From assembly GCA_032622095.1 (NCBI GenBank), contig CP136067.1, positions 127,073,030 to 127,137,029 on the forward strand: a DNA stretch of 64,000 bases, in the 5' to 3' direction. Below the pieces are notes generated by a model. That model was not told the origin of the DNA. It did not search any database and saw only the letters and a program-made list of their open reading frames with translations. Source of the DNA: Siphonodentalium dalli. Taxonomy: Eukaryota; Mollusca; Scaphopoda; Gadilida; Siphonodentaliidae. The position numbers were made by a program, and so were the translations under genes. The first letter of the stretch is position 1, and the number at the start of each line of letters is the position of its first letter. This document shows, one piece after another, positions 36,839-46,059 of this stretch.

Positions 36839-37547
36839 GCCAGTTTTGACGTTGTGAGTCTGTATAGCACTATCCCACGTGATTTAGGTCTGGAAGCCAT
36901 AGCATATTGGATTGACAAGTGTAGAGAATCGATAGACGAACGCTTTACAAGGGAGTTCATTACTGAACGACTACAACTTGTGCTTGAAAATAACGTTTTG
37001 TTCTTCAACGACATCTTCTAACGACAAACAACCGACACTGCCATGGGTACTAAAGTGGCCCCAACATATGCGAATCTGACAGTTGGGTACCTAGAAGAAA
37101 AATTGTACGAAATCATGTCTAACTTTGGGACCCTACTCAAGGGGACTTGATGGAACTCCACACTATACTGAATTCACTAAATCCGGCAATACATGTACAA
37201 TTTACGATGGATACCGACAATAATGAAGTGCCATTCCTGGATGTCCTCGTCAAAAAACAAAAGAGCGACGAATCACGACGGACATTTATCATAAACCTAC
37301 CGACACGCACCAGTATTTAAACTTTAAGTCGTGTCACTCATCACATACCAAACGGAATGTCCCTTATTCCCTCGCGCGGAGGCTTTGTACCATTGTGGAT
37401 GGCATAACGCTGATAAATATCCGACTGGAGGAACCGAGGACATTCATACTACCACAAGAATACCCGAGGAAACTAATAACCGATAATGGTATTTCTGAAG
37501 CCAAGAAAATTCCTCTCATAGAACTCCGCACAGACAGAACTAAAGAT
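36839..37547 (+). pseudogene. Penelope-like element reverse transcriptase relic
   Basis: The order of motifs is that of a Penelope-like RT. ASFDVVSLYSTIPRDLGLEA (RT motif A with the first catalytic Asp) is followed by a stop at 37019-37021. Then comes TAMGTKVAPTYANLTVGYLE (motif B, GT..AP.YAN), then LHTILNSLNPAIH and EVPFLDVLV. After a frame change comes TTDIYHKPTDTHQYLNFKSC, HTKRNVPYSLARRL and LIEL. The catalytic Y.DD segment, which should lie between GYLEEKLYEIM and the LNSLNP segment, is missing: sequence jumps there near 37130. The GIY-YIG endonuclease normally found downstream is absent because a fold-back element begins at about 37550. Confidence 0.85.
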
Positions 37548-37549
37548 TA

Positions 37550-38033
37550 TATAAGGATTAACTGTCATGTGGACTGTTTTATGGAGATGTAACCGTGAGG
37601 TAAGTGGTTATGACCACTTACCTCACACTTACATCTCCATAAAAACAGTCCACATGACAGTTAATCCTTATATTTATATACATTTAGCGAAAAGCCACTT
37701 TCGTAAATGTATTTAAATCGAAAAATGTATCGTGACAAAACCAGCCCAAAATATCACATAGCACTCTTGGCAAAAGTTAACAGGAACAATTTCATAACGA
37801 GGCTCTTTATATTGAAACCTGATGATTTATTAAGTCAATCCTGCGCGAATTCAAATGCGCCCAAAACATTACGCGTTCTTCTTTACCAAATCAATGACGC
37901 GTCGATGTAATTATTGGGTTGCAGTTATGACATCTTGCGCGTTCACCGATAAATAATTGCAACTAGTCACGTGTGCGCCGACCAATCGGAATGCTGGATT
38001 TAGTGATAATCACACTTAGTATGTAAATATAAT
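37550..38033 (+). mobile_element. non-autonomous fold-back element, copy 2
   Basis: It is the inverted second copy of 4611-5128. The hairpin spans 37550-37672, with TATAAGGATTAACTGTCATG arms meeting at AAGTGGTTATGACCACTT. The body contains the TTTCGTAAATGTATTTAAATCG and GCGCCCAAAACATTACGCG landmarks and ends near GGATTTAGTGATAATCACAC. It interrupts the Penelope-like relic exactly where the RT C-terminus should continue. Confidence 0.7.
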
Positions 38034-38320
38034 AGGTTGGTTTAAATATTCATCTTCATGATGTACGACGATTATAATAAGGTGGTTTAATTATTCGCCA
38101 AATAGGTGTCGCCCGAGTCAGGGATTGGAAGGGAGGGAAACTTAAGTTGATAAACAGCTTGCAATTATTTGTGCCTGCCATTGATCCAGCTAGAGTCTGA
38201 AGATGTCATACTGTTACTTGTAGACTTTAATTTCGATACCTATTACTAACAATGTTCAATATATATAAGCATATGGTACGAATTCGCGAACGTATTGTCT
38301 GCATGTGTATGCAGCCTTAA

Positions 38321-38711
38321 CCCTTTACCCAACAGAACGGCCCTGTGCCAATGCATTCTCTTATATATGCGAGTCGACCATAGGTCGCCTCGCATATATA
38401 AGAGAATGCATTGGCTTAACACATTAAAAATTATAAAATTGTTAAAGAATGTAAGAAAAAATTGTAAAAAGTGTTAAAAAAAGATTTTTTTAGGCCAATG
38501 CATTCTCTTATATATGCGAGGCGACCTATGGTCGACTCGCATATATAAGAGAATGCATTGGCACAGCGCATAACTGTAACCATCACAATGTGGTCAAGGA
38601 GCCGGTTCCAATGATATCCATATTTATATGGTTCTATTGAGACAGACCGAAGATATTTTAGGCTGTTGAAGCTTTATTTGGCCGGTTTTGGCCGTTTTGT
38701 CGGGTAAAGGG
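38321..38711. mobile_element. piggyBac-like MITE with two internal palindromes
   Basis: Terminal inverted repeats CCCTTTACCCAACAGAACGG (left) and, on the other strand, CCCTTTACCCGACAAAACGG (right) are flanked on both sides by TTAA (38317-38320 and 38712-38715). A TTAA target with CCC-starting ends is the mark of piggyBac-type transposons. Inside are two 69-bp palindromes, 38347-38415 and 38494-38562, each starting GCCAATGCATTCTC. They are reverse complements of each other at their asymmetric cores (GAGTCGACCATAGG versus CCTATGGTCGACTC). There is no ORF; 391 bp in all. Confidence 0.85.
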
Positions 38712-38715
38712 TTAA

Positions 38716-41700
38716 CAATAAGTCCAGAGGCAGCTTCAACCTTGTCGCCACATATTCATAATCATCCATATCGATTGGCATGTGCCGCTTGTCATCGATA
38801 CAGTAGGAAGACGGCTTTTGATATTTAATTGCAATACGTTGAATGAAGTACTCGACTCAAATGGCGTTTAATATCCGAGACATTCCTCTTGTTCTGGGAT
38901 ATTGTAGATCATTTGTGTGCGTCTGGCGGCCTTTGTTGTCGCTGGATTTATATGAGTTTGTTATTCGGCATATGCCTTTTGACTGTGTAATTACGTTTGG
39001 AAACCGAGATTATTCCTTATAGTTATGCCATTTGTTGTTAAATATTGATTTTTAAAACAAGTTTTGCCATATGCAAGACGGTTGAAACAGGGAACTATAT
39101 TTTGTCATATAATAGGTTGAAAGATACTTACTGTCCGAATATGAACTGTGGCGACACGGGCCGAAGACCACCCACCGCGTGTCCGTCCGAATAATATCGA
39201 TCAATCGATCGAGTTTGGTTTCCCCGAAGCGTATTTCAAGTACGGAACAGAAAATCCAATATTTCATATGAATACGTAATACAAATATATTCATATGGGA
39301 CAAGTCGACCAGGATATTTTTATAATTTCCAGGTTGTTATATTGCGCTGAAGGTAACTAAAAAATCCAAAATTATACTCCCAAGGCCCAGTTTTGTTCAA
39401 CATTGTTCCAAGCCCGCATATCTTCACATCACATTTATACTATTTATGTACAGGAAGAAGCGTCGCTGCATCGACAATATGCAGTGGTTTGGGCAAAAGG
39501 ATATACATTTCTCTATATTTTGGTTTTATGGCGACGAATGTTCGCACCAGATTTCCAAACTTTAAAATTTCATTATCTTTAAAACGTAAAAAAGTCACTT
39601 TTGACATGTTGGAACTCAGGTCGCGTGATGTCAGTCGGTTATCCAGGTCTAACTATTTACCACTTTAGCGAATTATATCAATAGTGATTTTTTATTTTCT
39701 TCTCTCAAATGTTCAAGAAAATCGATTCACTAGTATAACTCCTCATACTGGCGACAATTTGCTGGTAAATAATTGAATAATTATGTCAATGGATTATAGC
39801 ATTGAACATAGTTATAAAAACCCGTGTCATTCTCAATATGTGCGCGATATGGTGGAACTAATACATCCATATATATATATGTCAAACTCGCGGATCAATA
39901 TGTCACTAACACCGGATATGGTATGCAGTAAATGCCCATAGTACTTATAGAGTTATGTGTAGTTTTCATGTGTATTAGAGTTTGATCAGTTGGACTGAGT
40001 ATCTCGTCCGGAATATGAATCAATAACATTTTCGAATCATGTATACACACCTATTATGAATGGATTAATTAAATTAACTGAACATCCATCTTGGCAGTCA
40101 AATGTATTCATTCAAATAGGCGTTGAATGATGATGTATATATAAGACCTTGGTCACACGAACTGGTATTGAGTCCTTATCAGTGCTAATTCACCTAGCAA
40201 AGCAATCAAAATACGAAATATATAATCCGCATCTTTGACATCCCAAGTCCGGTTTGGTGACATCTTATTGCAGCATATACCAGCTGCTTTGACACCCGAA
40301 ATTCTGGTGGGTACCCACACTTGATCGCGGATAGATTTTTTTTTGCGAACTGTTGTGGTGGAATATTTGAAGGTTACACGAGCATATATTTGCTTCTATT
40401 GATACCCGCAGGTAGTGGCGGATAATAATGCCTCAAACGAGCTACCTAACGACCTATCTTAATGGCCTTATGTGTGTTGGTATCGCCTCATCTGCGGTCG
40501 GTATATACTATAGTACCCAATAATTTGACTGATAAGCTCTGTTTCCAAGATTACAAGGCACTTCCGTCCAAATGTGCATATCGGTTAAGTAATCATTCTA
40601 CACAAAGTTCCGATATAAGCAGTGTTAAAGTGCATATTACATGCTATCTCTATAGTCGTGCCAAAATAATTCACACTCGGGACTGTGCTATACGGATTTT
40701 CGTTCGTTCATCAATATATTATAATTGCTGCTCAGTACATTTTTTAGCCGCACATACTTGCGTGGAGTGTTATGATCTCTTGAAGTTTTACCTGCGAAAT
40801 GTGACGCTATCAATTTAAATTTGAACAAAAGAAGTCTACTTTCATTTAGTTGTACATGTCTACTGATATATTCGACACTAAACCAAGACTGCGATATATT
40901 TGTGAACACACTTGAAGGTTGTTTTTTGTTTCTTTTTAAACGGACATGGTTCGATCGCGCTATCTTCCAAATGATGTCTACATAATTTGGAAGGAGATAT
41001 AAGATAGGTTGACAAATACACTAGATATTGATATTCCGATTCATACTATGCTCTGAAAATTATTGTCCATGTACCAATATAGAGTTGGCACGGTATCGGT
41101 GTCGCTCAGAAACGGGAAGCAAAGAGTAGACAGCTATTAGGTCGTCAACGAGGCCAGCCATTAAAACATAACACAAAGAAGTAATTGTCCGGTGGACGGC
41201 GGTGTGACGATAATCGGTACTAGCATCAACATAAGTGAGCTTCGCGATGTCCATGGTCACCTCCATTTTCCAGCTGTTTGCCTTTGTTCACACAGAAGTG
41301 AACCAAACGCTCTGTACATATATCATATCAATGATAGACTAACACGGAACGCTCGTTTCTGTTTTTTTGTTTGGGACCCATACATCATGTTAAAAGTTAT
41401 GTCTTGAATGATTCCAATGCGTGCTATGCGTCTTTCAGTGACAGATAATGCACATTAAAATTTGTATCGACCAATTTCGATATCGGCAAAAATTCAAAAG
41501 CGAATATTATTATGTCTATTTCTGCAAAAAATGCATGGCACATTTGCGACTGTATGAACTTAACCCGAAACATAAATGTTCTTACTGCATTTACTGCTAT
41601 TTTAAATGCTATAATTAAAAAAATACATATTCTTCCTTGAACTAGGTAATACATGGGATACGGTACAGCATACAGCGGGTAAAGGCCGAAACGGTTTGTG

Positions 41701-42207
41701 TACCTATGGTTAGTATAACTCTTAGAGAGCGACTTCCAACTAATGAAGATCCTATTTTTTTTAATTGATAATTTTGACTTTCTGTATAAAATATCTAGTT
41801 TTACTTCTTTGGTCTTTAAATTTCAAAAGTTAAAGTTATACATTTTAACTTTAAATTTATAAAAGTTTATATTACTTTGTTTTTTTTTGTAAATCTCCAT
41901 TTGGTCTCTATGCTCCACATTTCTCTTCAAAATTCATCTAAAAATCTCTGGTACCTTGCTCTCCGAATCTAAATTATGCCAAGAACACGATGAATTAAGT
42001 ATCTTCTCGCAATTTGGATCCTGATCATATTACACACCCCTTCTTGTAGACACCCTTTTCTTGTTCTTGACATCCATACAGTTTTGCACCAACGTTATGT
42101 GGGTAAACATGTATGCCGAATTTGGTTTAAACCGTTTTTTCTTTTTAACTAAAACATTATTTTGCCGACACTGACTGTCGGGTTTCCGGACCAGACGCCC
42201 ACTTACC
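38716..42207. other. gene-free stretch
   Basis: AT-rich. Frames of up to 118 codons (40462-40818) have no recognisable domain. No repeat array stands out. It is probably the 5' flank of gene 2. Confidence 0.45.
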
Positions 42208-42404
42208 TATTATGGTTACACATAAACAGCATCATTGAGTGAAACAGCAAACGTGGTGGAGGTTCACAAATCAATCATAGTAGAATGTTGAGTGCAGTAA
42301 CGATCGGTCGTGCCCACACAATATCAGGCCGACACTGACAACGAGAGTAAAATTCGTCATCTGCGATCGAATCATCTCGTCTTTAGAATCCGCCCCTTCC
42401 GTGT
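42208..42404. repeat. left arm of a large inverted repeat around exon 1
   Basis: From CTATTATGGTTACA to CCGCCCCTTCCGTGT it is the reverse complement of 44641-44832 with scattered differences. Exact shared runs include CAGTAACGATCGGTCGTGCC and TAGAATCCGCCCCTTCCGTG. Confidence 0.85.
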
Positions 42405-42578
42405 CGTTGCTATGCTGTGGTATTGTTATATGGCTATCGTTGTATCAACGTTACACATGGATACTTACCACGCGATTTGAAACAAGGAACCATAAATGTT
42501 CTAGTCAGTGATGGTATGTTGTGTATTTGAATTGATGGTGCGTGGTGTTTCTGAGAAGTCCTTCTAACTTGCGCCAGT

Positions 42579-42840
42579 ATGGCGGAACGAGTGATCTACC
42601 TGTATGTGCTTCTTCTGTTCTATACTATATGTGTTAACGCGGACAACAGTGGTATTAAGGAAACAAGGTTTTTGAAAATGGACAATTTTACAGCTGCCAG
42701 CCAGTCAGTGGTCCCAGCCAGATCGAATCTCGAAAGTGCTGCATTCTGCTCGATGGATGCCAGTTGTTTGTCCTATAAGTTTGAAAATGGTAACTGCCGG
42801 AGTTCTACACAAGGAGGGAATGTCTATAAAAGAGTAGGCG
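42579..42840 (+). CDS. first coding exon: signal peptide + apple/PAN-like segment
   Basis: ATG 42579 starts MAERVIYLYVLLLFYTICVN followed by ADNSG, a clear signal peptide with likely cleavage after Ala near residue 21. Next comes ETRFLKMDNFTAASQSVV, then a compact Cys pattern (AAFCSMDASCLSYKFENGNC, with Cys spacing 5 and 9) and NVYKRVGG. The ..C...C.S..F...C pattern is that of small apple/PAN-like modules often found before mucin stalks or lectin domains in lophotrochozoan secreted proteins. The exon ends at GTAAGT (42841-42846) after 87 codons plus one base (phase 1). That phase equals the phase of the mucin-like exons at 57453 and 63013. The product should be secreted or membrane-anchored. 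Confidence 0.7.
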
Positions 42841-43313
42841 GTAAGTTGAGAACACAATAATTACAGGAAATCAGGGTTCGCTCTGCAGATAAATTACATT
42901 GGCTAAAATTCTTATTCTGTGTTTGCTAGCATGTAGCATCGATGGTCAAACTGGAAAGAAAATTTATATATCATTACTGGGTTTACAAAATAAGAACAAA
43001 ACTAAGTAAAAACAAGCAATTACAAAAATAATTCAAACATGACTGTTAGCTACATGAGCTGTAGTGTGATTTAAAAATTAACTTACATTTTATCAACCAT
43101 GAAATACTGTGTCACATCAGGAGTCCAACATTTACAGAGAATTAAGTCCGCGGATACCATATCCTCACAAAGGGGATACGAATTATTATTGGTTAAATAA
43201 TGCGATTCTCGCGGCGATAAATTGGCGAAGTATTGTCAACTGATTCAGATGTAGTGTAGCATGATATTAAATAATCGTCATTGTTTTGATAGTACAAGAA
43301 TTTATCACGATAA

Positions 43314-43620
43314 CTCATAATCATCATCCTCGTCATTATCATCACCATCATCATCATTATTGACATCAGCACCGCAATTATCATCACCAGCATCACCACC
43401 AGCATCATGATATTCATTACCAGCCATATATGTATCATCATAATTATTTCAATAATAATCATCATGGTCATCATCATCAATAACATAGTCATCGTAATCA
43501 CCATAATCATCATCATCACTCGCATCATCATTATCACAATCATCTTCACCATCACCACCAACAAGATCATCGTCATTTTCATTGTCATCATCATCACTAC
43601 AATCATCACCATCGTAATTT
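43314..43620. repeat. ATC/CAT trinucleotide microsatellite
   Basis: An imperfect (CAT)n/(ATC)n run with ATT, ACC and GTC interruptions. Open frames on both strands here (Met/Ile/Asp-rich) are a by-product of the repeat. Confidence 0.9.
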
Positions 43621-44640
43621 TCAACAGAATATAGAGGGGTATATGCAATTTTTGTGTCAACAGTGTATATATGATTGGATGTTGCTCTCAAATTTACTAT
43701 CGGCTCTGCGAGAGATCAGCCTGAGTTCTGAATATGTGTTACCAACCTCATATAAACCACTGTCATACTAATTGAGAAGTGTTAATAATAATTATTGTAT
43801 GAAATATAGCGATTATGTGAGTCAAGCAAACACTTAACCTAGAAAGTTACATTTCTAGCACAATATACCCATCACAATGGATAATATTTTTTAGAAAATG
43901 GCCAAGAACATATCGTTTGGCGAAACTTTGTTTATCCTCCGACCGGAAATATAATTCCAAAACCTAAACTGAGCATACAAAATAACTAAGTTGATGAAGT
44001 AAATCTACTAATTGTCAGAGGGGGCACATGCATTATCAAGCAGGAATGTTTTAATGCTCCTTGGGTGAATAGACATTTGATACCTTTTTCAAGTGAGTTC
44101 CAGATGTGAGGAACAGCAAATGAAAATGTCATGTCACCAAATGTCATTTACCGTTTTCTCCTGAACAATTAATATAAGACGGTGCCATATTGTTTCTGAA
44201 TTTATATACCAAAACTAAAATTATGCATATGACACGGTACGAATCTAGCATTCAGTGTAAAGTCTTCAGCACAGGAGTCATATGCTCAGACCATAGGGTG
44301 AAGCACACAACTCAAGCTGAATCATTTACCATTATCTGCAAGCGCTCGTATTGACAATGGGGTTCACCATATAGCAGAGAGTTGCAATAATCAAGATGGG
44401 ATATAACAAATGCATGTATAAGAGTTTATAGGGGAATTGTAATGGTCTATATAAGGGATGGTCTAATCTGATGAGTGACACCAATTAATCCCTTGTCTGT
44501 CATAATACTGAATGGTAGATGGTGTGTATCGGTATTATTGTAAAATAGCAATGGTGTGGTTAAAGTCTAAACATGGTATTTGACGGTATGGACAACATTA
44601 TATAGAATGCAAGATGTTAAATATTACAAAAATATTCATT

Positions 44641-44832
44641 ACACGGAAGGGGCGGATTCTAAAGACGAAATGATTCAATCGCAGTTCAAGAATTTTACTC
44701 TCGTTGTCAGTATCGGCCTGATTTTGGGGGCACGACCGATCGTTACTGTACTCAACATTCTACTCTGATTTTTGAACCACCACCATGTTTGTTGTTTCAC
44801 TCAATGATGTTGTTTGTCTGTAACCATAATAG
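44641..44832. repeat. right arm of the inverted repeat around exon 1
   Basis: Inverted partner of 42208-42404, starting ACACGGAAGGGGCGGATTC and ending CTGTAACCATAATAG. The spacer of about 2.2 kb between the arms holds exon 1 of gene 2 and the ATC microsatellite. Confidence 0.85.
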
Positions 44833-44959
44833 TCCAGTAAATGAGGATTTGGCCAAAACGAATTAGAATTGGCAAAAAACATGTTTGGGCCCAGCGTGAA
44901 CTTTAAGGATGACCCCTTAATCGAAGTATGTGTTTGTGGAAGAATGATCCCTTATTCAC

Positions 44960-46035
44960 AAGTCGAAAACCGTTTAAGTAACTGGCAGACTGTAACCAGT
45001 AACAGTCAGACGGCTCAACATCGTTTAACTAATACCAAGACAGTAACCAATAACGAGCAGACGACAAAGACGAATGGTATTTTTCACGGGTCACCACCAA
45101 TGTTTTGCTTTTAATTTGCTAGTTTACCATATAATTAGCCCGTGGTGACAATATGATTTTCCGATAGGTTCATGTATTACGATTGATATGTTTTAGTATG
45201 GTCGAAATTAGTAGTTATTCGTAATTGAAAAATACATCTTAGTTCTTCTATTACGATCATAGTTTTGATGAAACTTAAATCCTCAATGCATAATATATGT
45301 CATCTGCCTCGTGGAATTTAATCCAGAAAAAAGACTGTGTGACGTATTCACCTTCCACTGACTACTGTATACATATGGCTGTAAATAGAAAACGATAATA
45401 CAACATGTGGCTGAAAAGCCCATCCTTCAGTTACACTGTTAGAAAAAATAATGTCGTTTTAACGGTCTGAGACCGCGCAACATCGCTGCCAACATTTGAC
45501 CATTAAACATACGGCCAGACAGTAGCATGTTCCACGGTATAAAACCGTTTAAGTAACTGGCAGACCGTAACCAATAACTGTCAGATCGGTGTATTATTTA
45601 CGGTTCAGCACCGTTTAATTAATATCAAGACCGCAACTAATAAAGGTCAGACCAATGGTATTTTTCATGGGTCAAAACCAATTGTTTGCTCTTAATTTGC
45701 TAATTTACCATAGAATTAGCCAGGTTCCCATGGTGACAATATGATTTCCCGGTAGGCATTACGATTCATATGTTTTTGAATGGTCGAAACTAGTATTATT
45801 CGTAACTGAAAAATACATCTTAGTTCTTATGTTACGATCATAGTTTTGATGAAATGTAATTCCCTCAAAGCATAAAGTGATAGACAATACTTATGAAACT
45901 TTGCAGTTTGCAGATGATCAAGCTTGTTATCTGCCTCGTATAATTTAATCCGGAAAAGGCTGCACACGCGTAATGTGTTCGCCTTTCACTAACTACTGTG
46001 TAAATATGGCTGTAAATAAAAAACGATACTAGTAA
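44960..46035. repeat. direct duplication of ~480 bp, two diverged copies
   Basis: AACCGTTTAAGTAACTGGCA at about 44968 recurs at 45544. Both copies run through GGTATTTTTCA, TTAATTTGCTA, ATGGTCGAAA, AAAAATACATCTTAG, GATCATAGTTTTGATGAAA and GGCTGTAAATA. The second copy ends near 46032. Divergence is substantial with several indels, so this is an old event. Confidence 0.85.
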
Positions 46036-46059
46036 TAGCTGATAAGCCAATCCATCACT

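Noticed and set aside
44000-44420. Possible LINE 3' fragment on the minus strand (LVYKFRNNMAPSYI-like)
   Set aside because: Only a short weak match with several stops; not enough to support an element.
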